18,434 nt of DNA from Heterostelium multicystogenum (GCA_003667245.1 RCNN01000322.1:1-18434); one strand, 5' to 3'; positions 1 through 10,222 are shown, counted from the stretch's first letter. Numbers and translations: made by a program. The notes: a model not told the origin generated them from the sequence alone.

Positions 1-150
1 AAAGTTAATCAATTCAAATCAAATCAAATCAATTCCAAAAATAAGATAATAAAGTCATCACATCTGGAAAAACAAAAACAAAACCTAAAGAAAACAAAAC
101 AATCAAAATAAGTAGCAAAGATAAAAATAGCAAGATTTAGAAATAGATAG

Positions 151-1928
151 ATGTCAAGAAAGAATTTGAAACGTCGATATTGGAAATCCATCGGGATTTC
201 ATCATGTAGGTGGTGCTGGATCGGCTTATAATAGTAGTCAAGTCGCACCACCCTCTATCACTCCTTCCAACAACACCACCAAAAGCCATCACTGTAGGCG
301 CACAACTACAGTGCACGTGACCCAAAATCAAGTGCAAAGTCAACGATCATCTCCAACAAACTGCGAAAGTTCTTCACACACCGACCATCGAGGAGAGACT
401 CACTCTACGAACGACACATTCTCAACGCGCCAATACGGCTCAGGAACCTCTCTTTCTATAACATATTCAAAATCAATCGTCGCCCTGAAAAGAAAGCAAA
501 CGGTATGAGCAATCATCAATCATCGTCAATCGTACAGCTAAAGCAAAGGCGAAGGCTGAAGGACAACAAACAAGCAGCATGCAGGATGAGTTAACTTATT
601 ACTTCTTTGTTTATTTAGTGCTGGAGAATGAAGGTATATTCAGAGTCAATGGAAATTCAGAGACGATCAGATCAACTTTGGTTGTCGCTGAACACAACAG
701 GAATTGAATCTGTCGATTGAGCACACTGCACACGATTTAGCTGGATTGCTGAAGCTGTATCTGAGAGAATCGCGATTCCCATTTGATTCCAATCGAGTTG
801 TTCCAACAACACTACCCCAACAAGAATTGAATCGATCAAGGACTTTATCACCGAAGCTACCCACAACGAGAACATAAAGTATATTTACACTCTTATTTAT
901 TTGAATATTTAGAAGCAGGTAACAAACTACTCTGCCGTCAACAAAAATGAATCCAATTGCATTAGGTGTATGTAGATGTACTCTGGCGACTTTGATAATG
1001 AAGGATTAGCGCTAATCTAAACCCAACTGTGATGATTAAATATAAAATAGGTTTGCTTTGGTCCAAATATAATTAGGTCGATTTCCAATAATCTCCTCAA
1101 CCGGATTCACTGACACAGATCCAAGGACAATGCAATATGATTACAGCGATGATTGAGAATAGAGAGTTTATGTTTGCCGATCACGATGGACTGCATCAGG
1201 ATCTGGAGAACGAGGAGTCGTACGGTCACGACGGAGGTGTGGGGAGTGGAGAACTTGCCACTCCCACCACCTCCAACTCGATTGCAGGTGGACTCTACTC
1301 ATCATCACCATCGGACTTGTACATTAACGAATTGCCACCACCCCCACCACCCACCATTGTCGACGAACAGGTTGGCCACACACCCATCTCGCCACTCTAC
1401 GACGAGCTCACCAACATCTTCATCGAGGACATTACACAAGGAAACAAAGAAGATCTCATCAACAGAATCAAAAATCTATTCGCCAACGATCCCGACAATT
1501 TCAAACTTTTCCTTAAAGAGATTCTAGGTATCGATGGTTTAAATATCATTACTCGAAGTTATATTAACATTAGAGTAGTTCTAAAGGAAATCAATTACAA
1601 TCGTCCAATCATAAATCATCAATCAACCAATCCTCACAATACAATATACGCAACAACTACAACATCCACAACTACAGTACGGAAAAAAAAGCATACAATA
1701 CAAACAAACCAACAAACAAGCAAGCAAGTAAACTTACAAGCATGGAAACAAAGAAAATACCTCAACTTTTGTCATAAGTTATGCCACCTTTTTAAACCAA
1801 CGTCAATGTATCATATAAATCAACAATATAGTATTCAAGGATTACCTTTTAATAATACATTGCCATTGTCCTATACGTCGTCGTCTGCTCTCAATATCAT
1901 ACCATACCCATATTATATGAATGAATGA
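151..1928 (+). CDS. RhoGAP-domain protein, reading frame interrupted
   Basis: Probable GTPase-activating protein for Rho/Rac GTPases, acting in the cytosol on actin control. Pieces in three frames make a RhoGAP domain in the right order: [19 protein letters not shown] (from about 352), [11 protein letters not shown] (621–653, the Arg at 642–644 being the expected arginine finger), [13 protein letters not shown] (about 735–775), [11 protein letters not shown] (about 826–858), TNYSAVNK then MNPIALG (about 922–967), and after an intron VCFGPN (1051–1068). A downstream frame from 1137 opens with [13 protein letters not shown], the usual last RhoGAP helix, then low-complexity Gly/Ser/Pro sequence. 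Frameshifts lie near 300–330, 520, 690, 820, at the A5 run 943–947, near 1080 and 1133; an in-frame TAG is at 910–912. The ATG at 151 is the likely start but is not certain. The end at 1928 is uncertain, because from about 1530 the frame reads like untranslated sequence. The domain is clear; the intact gene structure is not. Confidence 0.72.
968..1050 (+). other. intron in the RhoGAP gene
   Basis: GTATGT donor and AAATAG acceptor. Removing it joins MNPIALG to VCFGPN, which restores the conserved RhoGAP block usually ending in FGPN. The 83-nt length and AT-rich 3' end fit dictyostelid introns. Confidence 0.7.
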
Positions 1929-2209
1929 ATATTCAAATAAACACACAAACAAAATCTATTTATTTAAGAGAATTCGATAATTACTGAATTACTTGTCTTC
2001 AATGCCCTTCATTGTGCGGTTTGAATATTCAACAAGTTAATTAATTCAATTGAATACCACCCTTCATGAAGGTGCATGAAAAACACACCAACCAAAATAG
2101 TTTATTTTTAGAATCTCTAAATCTTGCTTGGATTTGACAGAATTTGCAAACATTCTACAGTTGTTGTTTGAATTATGAATATCGATAGTGATTTTCGATG
2201 ATCTAAAAG
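1929..2209. other. intergenic, RhoGAP to ECD
   Basis: No gene seen. AT-rich, with a short imperfect inverted repeat around CTTCATGAAGG (about 2064–2075). It presumably holds the RhoGAP 3' end (AATAAA at about 1935) and the ECD promoter. Confidence 0.5.
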
Positions 2210-4199
2210 ATGATTTTCAAAGATCAATATATAGAGTACCACATATATCTGGACACTGCTTGCAATCAAATAGAGCAACTATGTAATCAATATATAGAGT
2301 ATCTATCTCCTATCATTGGAGACTACATCTGGCAGTTGGACCCATTCTTTCTGATGTGGATAGAAATGGTAAGTAATAACTAACTTACAATCAACATTGT
2401 TTGAGTCAATCTCTTCGACCACCCAAGAGTTACTAAATCGAAACTATATATATATATCTATAGATCATTTATATGGAAGAACAAGAGTAGATGATTCAAT
2501 TGAAGATGAATGGTTCATTGTCTTTCTTTTGTTAAAGTTTGTCGGAAACCTACAGAAACATATCTATTACTGTAAATGATAATGATGGCGAGTTTCTGTT
2601 GATTGAAGCTGCTGGTGTGTTGCAGAAATGGATGAAGCCGACTACCACCCGAAACCGTGTCTATATCAGAGCAGGCAATGTTACGGTGTTGCCGATTGCT
2701 TCTTCACCTGCAGAGCTTGATACTTTGCCGTATAGGATGGACGTCAACAGCGCATTGATTCTGATGCGTTCAGAGAACTTGCTTATAATAAGCCTTCGCT
2801 TGAGATAACTGCTGCCATAAGAAAGCGATTGGAGCGATTTGCAAATGGAAAGTACAAGAAAGATCAGCATCATATTGCATCGGCTAGAGTGCCGGAAGAG
2901 GTTGCATATTTGCTATATTGCTACCCACAGTTGGTTTCGAATATTGTCAGAGTGTTCTGCGATCGTGATCCAGAAGACATGGCCTCACTGGTTCGCATTG
3001 AAGCGATTTCCCTATGATGCAGATCGACTGGTCGATTGCAAGCTGAGGTTCACAAGATGTTTGTATGCGCAGCTGAAACAAACAGAAAATTCAATCAGCC
3101 GCGACAATTCAGAGCATTGCCCAAACCATCGTCTCCAGACTACCCAATGGTGTCGCTCGGTGTCAAAATTCACTGCGCAATGGAGATGCTTTACAAACCG
3201 CAAAGCTGACCAGCAAGCCTGGCAAGCTCATCTAAGAAAGCTGAGGAAAAAATTACTTTGCAGATGAAATCAAAGGATCACAGTTGTATAATTTAAAGAT
3301 GGAGAAAGCAAGAAAAGACTGGGAGAATCAGCCACAGAATAAAGCGAAGGACAGAATAAGTTTGCTGTGCTCATGGACCAGTGCCTAAGCGATTGCCGAT
3401 CGAGAGAGTCGATGATAAGCTTCATTAATGAGAGCGGCAATGGGCTACAGGAGACGAGCGATAAGTGGATGGACAAGATACCATCCCGATTCGAGGATTT
3501 ACTTTCAGAGTTGGAGAGCAAGGACAAGTCAAGTAGCACTATGGATATCAATAACATAACCAAGTCATTTCAAAAGATGTTGAATACCACCTCTTCATTT
3601 GAGGGAGTCGACTTTTCAAAGGAAAAGGGTATGAAAGGTGATTTCAATCCAGAGAAATTCCTGTCGGCTTTTGAAAGGAGTGGTTGGATTATCAGATGAA
3701 AATCGAGAATGATATTATGATGGATGACGATGACTTTGACGATGACGATGATTTTTATAAGGATATTGCAGATTATGATTTTGGCGATGATGACGATGAT
3801 GAAGAAGGAGAAGATGAAGAAGAAGAATATTCAGAAGATGAAGATGAGCATCAGATACCAGATCTTGATTATGAAAACATTCACATGTCGAACTTACACA
3901 GCAACAATCTTACCAAAGAAAACCAATATTGGGTAAATACATGAAACAAATGGATTTCGAACTTTCAAAGACAACTATTGGCCAATCATTTGAGAAGATA
4001 CAAGTGGAAAGGAGATGAAACCAAAAGCAAGGAACAGCTAGATCAAGAAAACATCAACAGACCAGTCGATTTAAACTTCAATCTTGTCAAGAATATCATT
4101 GGATCACTTTCAGCACAACAAGGTTTAGCAGGACCGGCCTCAACCCTATTAAAAGAATTTATTGAAAATCAACAAAGCAACAACAATAAAAAGAAATAA
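2210..4199 (+). CDS. ecd: Ecdysoneless (ECD/SGT1-family) protein, frame interrupted
   Basis: ECD-family proteins are nuclear/cytosolic cofactors linked to PRP8/U5 snRNP assembly and transcription (known from the family). ATG 2210 has an in-frame stop two codons upstream and opens MIFKDQYIEYHIYL; then DYIWQLDPF (about 2324–2350), YGRTRVDDSIEDEWFIV (about 2472–2522), DNDGEFLLIEAA (2578–2613), RNRVYIRAGNVTVLP, CDRDPEDM (about 2959–2982), RFTRCLYAQLKQ (about 3046–3081), an acidic D/E tract (3720–3860), and near the end VDLNFNLVKNIIGSLSAQQ then GLAGPAS, the C-terminal family signature. Order and spacing match the family closely over the full length. The frame changes near 2465, 2538, 2775, 2990, 3083, 3195, 3247, 3355, 3678, 3920 and 3995, several at short A or T runs, with conserved residues intact on both sides. 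I infer a functional gene with assembly indels, though a young pseudogene cannot be excluded. Confidence 0.88.
2369..2463 (+). other. probable intron 1 of the ECD gene
   Basis: GTAAGT donor directly after ATAGAAATG, and CTATAG acceptor before the exon encoding HLYGRTR. Joining leaves the downstream exon one base out of phase, so there is either another indel nearby or a slightly different splice site. Confidence 0.55.
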
Positions 4200-4480
4200 A
4201 CCTACTATTCTAATTATATATAATTAAATACTGCCCAAAGAATCATGGTATAATCAACAACAACAGTGAGTGGAACATCCAGCAGGATTCTTCCAAGATT
4301 GTTGAAAATACCAGAATTCCAGTTTTTTTGAATTTCATTAGTGTGGTTGTTTTTTAGCTGTTAAAATTTTCAAAATTGTGTGTTTTAATTTTGTTTTTTA
4401 AAGTAATATAAGAAGTGATAGGATACAGTCAATCATCGCTATTTCAGCTCAATAGATTGATTCAAATATATATGTACTAG
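4200..4480. other. intergenic, ECD to TAF12
   Basis: No gene seen. AT-rich with T-runs at 4320–4400; expected to contain the ECD terminator and the TAF12 promoter. The TAF12 ATG is immediately preceded by an in-frame TAG at 4478. Confidence 0.5.
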
Positions 4481-5954
4481 ATGTCGTCTCCTATAAATAC
4501 AAATATGGTAGGGGCTGGAGGACAGCAACCCAATCAACCGCAGCAGTCACTTGCTAAACCAATGGGCGTTCACTCCCCAGCAGGTGTGCATCATACAAAT
4601 GTATCGCCTACTTCGCCTCCTATCGTTAACAGTGTTGGACAACCTGCTCCTACTATGATTAGGCAGCAGACTATGGGCACTACCCCACAGCAACAGTACT
4701 ATCCTACCACTCCGACCACACCAATGAATACGACGCCAATCAGCAACACCGGGGTCGGCACACCTACAACTATGACAATGACGACTCCACCACAGATGCA
4801 TACACAAACAATGCAGCAACAACCAGGTGGCATGATTCAATCGAATCCTGTGCTGACAGCACCAAACAAGGTGCCGTCACCCACCCATCGCTTCGACACC
4901 ACCATCATCGATTGAACAAGCAGTCGAATCACTCTTTAGAAATAAATCTACACTCGGAATGTTTGCATCGCCACCCACTGGCAATATAGCAGGTGCGGCA
5001 ACCAATACACCACCAATTACAGGTGCCTCTCTGATGGGTGGCGTCGGCAATCCCTACAACAGCATCAACCCAGGAACTCCCCCAACATTGAATTCAGCAG
5101 CAAGTAATGGACAACAGATAAAGACAGAGCAAAATACAACTGCAGGTAGCACAGCTGCTGGCGGTACATCAAGTAGCGCGGGAGGCAGCACTTCCGCATC
5201 AACTACCGGCACCTCTAGCTCATCTAAATCGTCAGAGGAAAAGCAGAAAGAGAAAGAAAGAAAGGAAAGAGAGAAAAAAGAAAGAGAGAAAGAGGCAAAA
5301 GAGAAAGAAGCAAAGGAGAAAGAGGCTAAGGAGAAAGAAGCAAAAGAGAAAGAAGCTGCTGCACTTGCAGCGGCTGTTGTAGTCAAAGAACCAGAAACAG
5401 AGATACTTGGAAAGAGAAAACTTACAGAACTATTACAACAGATATCAACCACTGAAAGGATGGACGAAGAAGTCGAGGATGTAAGTAGCATAATCGAATC
5501 ACTACTTTTACCATGGGTACTAACGGTGCTGCTATAGATATTGTCAGTGTTGGCAGATGACTTTGTTGAATCAGTCGTATCATTTGCTTGTACACTTGCG
5601 AAACATAGAAACTCAAACTCGTTGGAGGTCAAAGACCTGCAGTGTCATCTTGAACGAAATTGGAATATTAGAGTGCCAGGCTTTGGCAATGTAGAACAGA
5701 TTAAAGCACACAAGAAACAGAATCTACCGGAGAATCATAGACTGAGGCTTCAACTGATGAGAAAATCAATCATGTCACAGTCCAGAAAACTTGCTAGCAG
5801 CACTTCATCTACAAGCAACACTGCTGCAACTTCATCTTCTTCCACCTCTACTTCCACAAATCAAACTAACACAACTACACCCACCAGCTCAACCACCGCC
5901 GCTCCACCATCCACATCAACATCAACATCAGCCGCTCCACCTTCAACATCCTAA
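4481..5954 (+). CDS. taf12: TAF12, TFIID/SAGA histone-fold subunit
   Basis: TAF12 pairs with TAF4 (in TFIID) or ADA1 (in SAGA) through a histone fold and works in RNA polymerase II initiation in the nucleus. The C-terminal fold is unmistakable: LGKRKLTELLQQI (about 5407–5445), RMDEEVED, then after the intron ILSVLADDFVESVVSFAC (5538–5591), LAKHRNSNSLEVKDLQ and HLERNWNIRVPGFG (to about 5690). The N-terminal half is Q/P/T/G-rich, then a charged K/E repeat, typical dictyostelid low complexity. The tail after the fold is S/T/P-rich. ATG 4481 follows an in-frame TAG. There is one frameshift near 4880, within CACCCACCC: upstream it reads NKVPSP, downstream the other frame continues IASTPPSSIEQAVESLF into MFASPPTG. 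I treat this as an indel in one gene. The TAA stop ends at 5954. The fold itself is intact. Confidence 0.93.
5286..5360 (+). repeat. 15-bp tandem repeat, five units, in TAF12
   Basis: Five consecutive 15-bp units of the type GAGAAAGAAGCAAAG, each encoding EKEAK (last unit EKEAA). They form a charged, probably helical linker before the histone fold. Such in-frame microsatellite-like expansions are common in dictyostelid proteins. Confidence 0.9.
5481..5537 (+). other. intron in TAF12
   Basis: 57-nt intron with GTAAGT donor and GCTATAG acceptor. Splicing joins EEVED to ILSVLADDF, restoring the conserved histone-fold helix in frame. Confidence 0.93.
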
Positions 5955-6014
5955 TAATAGCCAAAACATGATCATTGACTGATTAAACTCATTCAATAAA
6001 CCAACCTATATATA
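5908..6014 (+). repeat. TAF12 3' end, source copy of a transposed segment
   Basis: Last codons and the start of the TAF12 3' UTR. Nearly the same sequence recurs at 10123–10222, including the shared run AATAATAGCCAAAACATGAT and the following ATTAAACTCATTCAATAAAC. The segment carries the ATTCAATAAA polyadenylation-like signal. Confidence 0.85.
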
Positions 6015-6138
6015 TAATACAATCAATCAAAATAATCTTTATTTCTCTTTTCATCAATAAAGGTAACGATCTGTTCGTTTGATTTTACTATGAAAAAAAA
6101 ATGATTTACAAGATATTTTGAAGTAATCACTTTTTAGC

Positions 6139-6254
6139 TATAAATAGCCGATGGGATTGACCAAAGTGAATACAAAGGCAATTCCAAATACTGCTATTAT
6201 CCAATTTATATTTAACAGTAATTATTATCTTCACAAAAGAAATACCATTTTTAG
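6139..6254 (+). repeat. degenerate copy of a gene tail (copy A')
   Basis: Similar to 8261–8382 on the same strand: both contain ATTGACCAAAG, GAATACAAAGG and AATTATTATCTTCACAAAAG. The readable peptide IDQSEYKGNSKYCYYPIYI parallels IDQREEYKGNDAEYWYYPLYA of the other copy and then hits TAA. No upstream coding sequence is visible here, so this is a fragment of the 3' end of a gene. Confidence 0.8.
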
Positions 6255-6369
6255 ATTTTAAAATCAAATTGTTATATCTGATTCAAATTTCCCCTAAAGT
6301 GGTAATTCGAGTCAATTGGACCAAGTATTTAAATTGATTTATTTGGAATTTAATTTGACTTATATATGT

Positions 6370-6622
6370 ATATTTCCTAATCTAAGTTAAGCTCCCTTTT
6401 TTTCATTTGATTGTCACTTGTAGATGTGGTGGTTGTTTTGGTTGTAGATATTGATTCGTTCTTTGGTGGTCTTCATTTTTCCTTTGACCATGATTTTTGG
6501 AGTAGATATTGTGGGTGTTGATTGGTTTCTTTTCTTTAGCCAGTATCATTGTGCTTTTTAGGTGAATTTGTTTTAGTGAGTCGATCTATTTAATAGTGAA
6601 GAAAATGAGATAGGAGGTTCAT
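6370..6622 (-). pseudogene. remnant Y', possible partner of Y (11585–11908)
   Basis: Reading down the minus strand, ATG 6622 opens MNLLS, sharing 18 nt (ATCATGAACCTCCTATCT) with ORF Y. Stops follow after ten codons and again later; the rest of the frame is T/S/N/K-rich (for example STTKTTTSTS) like the second half of Y. It lies downstream of X' as Y lies downstream of X, which supports a shared origin, but similarity beyond the first codons is weak. Confidence 0.35.
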
Positions 6623-7004
6623 GATTTGATTGCAATCCCTAAAGAAGTAAGAGAGTTTGGCTGTTAGATTTGGTAAGTTTAAGAATGATTTCAAATAAAA
6701 CTAAAACATCACCATTGCAAAGTGTAGAGCAAAGTTGGTTATCTGGAAATTCTTTACTAAAGTCTATTTCAAATTATTGTTAGAATTAAACTTGATTGTA
6801 TTGACAAAATAAATCCTGGAGGGGAGATTTTGTGGTAAAGATATATCGTTCAACTTGAAGTTATCAAGAGAATGTAATTTCTTTGTTTTCAATTCAATAT
6901 TAAACAAATAAATAATAAAACTAATAGTATTATTATTATTAATAGTTTTAGGAATTTAAATAGGTTCTTTTGGACAAGCATTGTTGGTTTCAGAATTTAT
7001 ATAT
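6623..7004. other. AT-rich gap
   Basis: No gene seen. It contains TCCTGGAGGGGA at about 6816–6828, a 12-mer also found in exon 2 of X (+ strand), which may be a chance match or a scrap of a further copy. Confidence 0.4.
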
Positions 7005-7643
7005 TTAAATAATATAATTTAATTGACTCTTTTGTAGATTTAAAGAAATAAGATACTTCTTTATAGTCCCTATTTAAAAAACGACTTTTGTATATTTTAG
7101 AAAAAATATTAATCAATTTCACTGAGAAGAGTATAGACATACATTCTTTTGAACATTAACCAGGGTATAATCCCCTCCAGGAAATGGAGGCTCTACAACT
7201 TACCCTTGATAGATTCAAACAGTCTTTGATGGTTTGAATCGAACATCCTTGACGAAACACTTGGATTGGTCTCTCATCTCCATCCTGTTTGTAAACTTTC
7301 ACTAAATGATTTATTAATAAGAGTTTTGATAATTTTTGTTAAAACTTGACTAACCTGGTGGCTCTGTGACAAAGATATGGGTCACATTATTTGGAATTAG
7401 AGCGGTAAGTTGCTCATAATTACAAACAGGAGGAAGAGGAGCATCAGCAGGAGGAGCCGCTACAAGAGGAACACCGTCAATAAGTGGAGCAACAAGAGGT
7501 ACCCAAGGATGAAAATTTAGTTTAAAGTTTCTGCTGAATCTAAACCGATCCAATATAAATACACTTAATTGATCATAGGTGGTGATATCATTCTTTGGAA
7601 TATTTAACACTCTATCACCAAAATGTACAATAAATTGAGACAT
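7005..7643 (-). pseudogene. X', broken inverted paralogue of gene X
   Basis: Exon 1 (7643 to 7355) encodes MSQFIVHFGDRVLNIPKN onwards and ends DAPLPPV…THIFVTEPP, as in X. Intron 1 (7354 to 7302; GTTAGT donor, TTTAG acceptor) shares AGTCAAGTTTTAACAAAAAT with X. Exon 2 reads ERPIQVFRQGCSIQTIKDC then LNLSR. There a 59-bp segment present in X (after GGGTAAG) is missing, which shifts the frame, and a stop follows (VSCRASISWRGLYPG). Downstream sequence still aligns to the X exon 2 end, intron 2 and start of exon 3 (KKYLISL against RKSLISF), but the hydrophobic anchor is gone. So this is most likely a pseudogene, or a truncated, anchorless protein. The start codon is the first ATG, matching X. Confidence 0.8.
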
Positions 7644-7846
7644 TAGTAGATAAGAAGTTATATTTGAATTATATTTAAATGTTAGAAATGAAAAATATCA
7701 ATATTATTGTACATTTCAAATATCCTATTTTTTATAGTATTGGATAGGTTTGTCAAATTAAATTATTATTAAAAATTTTATTGTAATCAAATATCAACTT
7801 TATGAAGAATTAAACTTGTTTTAATCATTCCATTTGCATCTCCTAA

Positions 7847-8352
7847 ATCATAAGTACTTTGATTGAATATGACCTCAATATGAATTGGTCAAGCTCGAAA
7901 TTAATATTAAAATTAATATTTTATTATTTTCTTGTCAGCTCCATCACCAAAGTCTTCAAGATCAACCCAATTTCTTTTATGTTGAGTTGCTTTTTAGAAC
8001 TGTTGAATGGTCCAATATCCATTACAATGCTCTATAGACCTCAAGATTATATTGAATCAGCCTATTATTATCTAGATTTGTGTAAACTATCGATGAATTG
8101 AAGGATTTCTAGCTATGGACTCATTCTGTTATTTTTAATTCCTGTATTAATGATAATATTTGTTGGGAATAAAATATTCTTTCAAAAGTTACATTCAATC
8201 TATAAAAAATATTCAACTGATTGTTTTGAGTCTACTTCACTACTCGAACACCAAGCCTGATATAAACAGCCAATGGGTGATTGACCAAAGAGAAGAATAC
8301 AAAGGAAACGATGCCGAATACTGGTATTACCCACTCTATGCTGAACAATAAT
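7847..8352 (+). pseudogene. remnant of a membrane protein with a conserved tail (copy A)
   Basis: I do not recognise the family. One frame (7847–8101) encodes hydrophobic stretches (KLILKLIFYYFLVSSITKVF; PISFMLSCFLELL) and LYRPQDYIESAYYY, then a TGA at 8099. The same frame continues with another hydrophobic stretch (YGLILLFLIPVLMIIFVG, about 8110–8165) and LHSIYKKYSTDCFESTS. After a frameshift near 8240 it ends SQWVIDQREEYKGNDAEYW to TAA at about 8350. A strong 3' splice site (TTTCTTGTCAG, ending at about 7939) suggests that the real exon starts there. The tail and 3' UTR (8261–8382) are duplicated at 6139–6254. The internal stop plus frameshift suggests a decayed gene. Confidence 0.5.
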
Positions 8353-8382
8353 TATTATCTTCACAAAAGAATTACCATTTTT
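8261..8382 (+). repeat. gene tail and 3' UTR, copy A
   Basis: Better-preserved partner of 6139–6254. It encodes the end …AEYWYYPLYAEQ and the following 3' UTR; the match continues through AATTATTATCTTCACAAAAG into the sequence after the stop. Confidence 0.8.
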
Positions 8383-8659
8383 TACTTGAACCACAGTCTT
8401 GTAATTAAACAAAAATAAAGATTATTTTACTTTCGAACAGTGCTTTAGTCCAGAACTGAGATTGTACCAAATATTTCTATAGAAGTTTGTCACAATATAT
8501 CAATGAAACACTGATTTCAAGAATGAATTAAAGTTATAAAATGATTAAGTTCGTTTATTCATTTTATGTCAACCTCTATCAATTATTATTGAAATGATAG
8601 TCAAGTAAGTAATTATACATTAGTTTGACAAATAATTATTGATTGATATCTTACTTGAA

Positions 8660-9600
8660 ATTGAAGCATTTATATTGTTAGTAAATGTAGGAATGAGTTG
8701 GGTAGAAGTTACATATGGGAAAGTAATATCAGCTCATTGAGTATCTGATATTATTGGAATTGAAAGAGTTGTTGTTCCTTAAATCATATTTCCAACAAAT
8801 CCATATGGGAAAGAAAAAGAGAAACCTACTAGACCACCAACTATAAGAAAACTAGGGAGTAAAGACTCTTCAACTTTATACTTTATTGGAGTCCATAAAA
8901 ATGACATTGCTTTGTAGGTGGATATCAAGTTCTTATTGTCGGAGTCTAAATATTGAGATACACTACTGGCATATTGTAATTTGGGTTATAGATTGACGCT
9001 TCCTGTTATAGTGGTTGTTGATCCACTGTATGTCACCATGATAACTGTGATATTGTATGGATCTTAAGAGTATCCATTCGGAATATTCAAAATACATTCA
9101 AATTCAGGACTCTTTTTGAAATCATCTTTGGCTAAGTACAGTAGATTGAGAAGGATTCATCGTAGAATTTAATTTCGGAAATCAGTTGTTCTGAACCGGA
9201 TGGAATGAAAAAATACATTTAACAGCAACAGTCTCTGATTGTTCAGAAAACATCGATTGTGGATAGATACTAATGGATGAGTTGGAAGTGGTTGTGAATT
9301 GTTTTTGCAAAAAGTTGATATTCATGACTGTGATATTTTCATCTGGGATCGCATCCATGTTGTAAACTAAGGTTGATGATTCGATGGTGAGGTTTTCATT
9401 GAAAGAACTTCTGGTAGGAATCAAAATAGATACATAAGATGAACCAGAGATACCTTTTCTTAAATATATATAATCTCCAGGGTTGATACCCATTTTGTAA
9501 TTGAAGCCATAAAATTGTAGCGAGAATTAATATCTATTAGAGTGTAGGGCTGATAATCTATGCCCTTCAAATACATAATGTTATAAATAGAATTGTTATG
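8660..9600 (-). pseudogene. remnant of a secreted or membrane glycoprotein-like gene
   Basis: Unrecognised family. On the minus strand about 300 codons can be followed: YLKGIDYQPYTLIDINSRYN (about 9575–9510), a frameshift, then KMGINPGDYIYLRKGISGSS, …NENLTIESS, DENITVMN, TSNSSISIYPQ (to 9182). After another shift comes SPEFECILNIPNGYS, PYNITVIMVTYSGSTTTITG, KLQYASSVSQYLDSDNK and FPYGFVGNM, down to about 8660 where GTAAGA may be a donor. Five or so N-x-S/T sequons and β-rich sequence suggest an extracellular domain. At least four in-frame stops (TAA, TGA) and two or more frameshifts break it. It resembles dictyostelid extracellular repeat or TIG-like proteins only in general character; I cannot name it. 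Confidence 0.55.
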
Positions 9601-10048
9601 ATCTACAACAAAATAGGTACTTTTTTAAACAAACCTTTTGGATGTTTGTTTTTTTTTTTTTTCAAAAATTGAGAGTTTGTCATTTTTTCCATCAAAAATA
9701 GGTAATGGAATCATATATATAAATTTTGATTTTTTAAAACTAACTTCAAGTTCTTATTCCCAAAGAAGTAATAGCTTATGACATGATACTTGTTATGTGT
9801 TTCCTGATTTCTTTTGTTCAAAATGAACCAATTCAACATATTTACAGATGGCGGATGTTTTGATGTTTTTAAGTTGATCAATTGATTAGGTACTTTTTAA
9901 AACTTGGTGATCAAATTTTTGCTATTTCATTTTTAGGTATTCTAATGTCTTGAGAGCGTTCATTTTTAGATTAAAATAGAAAATACAATATAATTTTTTA
10001 TTTTAAATTTAAAAGTACTTTGTTATCAAACAAAATATTTCATTTTAG
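9601..10048. other. AT-rich gap with scattered coding-like scraps
   Basis: No gene I can support. T14 at 9649–9662. A short open stretch (LQVLIPKEVIAYDMILVMCF, about 9748–9807) may be a gene scrap. TTTTAG acceptor-like sites occur at about 9940, 9968 and 10048. Confidence 0.4.
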
Positions 10049-10166
10049 GACTCGTCTGGAGACTATTCAGATGTTCTACTTGAAGTTCTCTAATGTGGGA
10101 ATGAATTTGACAAATTTAGATACATCCACATCAACATCTACAGATCCACCTTCAACATCCAAATAA
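10049..10166 (+). pseudogene. chimeric exon: unknown frame fused to the TAF12 tail
   Basis: After a good acceptor (CATTTTAG, ending at 10048) one frame is open from 10050 to TAA at 10164–10166: TRLETIQMFYLKFSNVGMNL then TNLD, then STSTSTDPPSTSK. The last part derives from the TAF12 C-terminus in the same reading frame as in TAF12; a 6-bp deletion keeps the frame, and TAA follows one codon later than in TAF12. The upstream exons are not identifiable, so whether it is expressed is unknown. Confidence 0.5.
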
Positions 10167-10222
10167 TAGCCAAAACATGATCATTGGCTGATTAAACTCA
10201 TTCAATAAACCAACCTATATAC
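10123..10222 (+). repeat. transposed copy of the TAF12 3' end
   Basis: Matches 5908–6014 across the last ~15 codons and ~55 bp of 3' UTR, with one 6-bp deletion and a few substitutions. No TAF12 histone-fold sequence lies upstream. The copy includes the same CAATAAA signal, so it could act as a polyadenylation site for the chimeric exon. Confidence 0.85.

Noticed and set aside
879..912. 34-nt intron in the RhoGAP gene that would remove the TAG at 910–912
   Set aside because: Far shorter than the other introns here (55–95 nt), and the sequence reads as conserved RhoGAP coding.
4547..4840. 97-codon minus-strand open frame
   Set aside because: Shadow of the repetitive TAF12 N-terminal coding sequence.
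5286..5360. Regular repeat as a CRISPR-like array
   Set aside because: 15-bp units without spacers, in frame within a coding sequence of a eukaryotic gene.
5054..5632. 192-codon minus-strand open frame rich in Ser/Ala/Phe
   Set aside because: It is the mirror of the K/E repeat and histone-fold coding sequence of TAF12 and has no signals of its own.
8660..9600. In-frame TAA and TGA codons suggesting stop-codon reassignment
   Set aside because: TAF12, ECD, MIC60 and X all end with ordinary TAA stops at the expected family end, and the same segment also has frameshifts; decay explains it.
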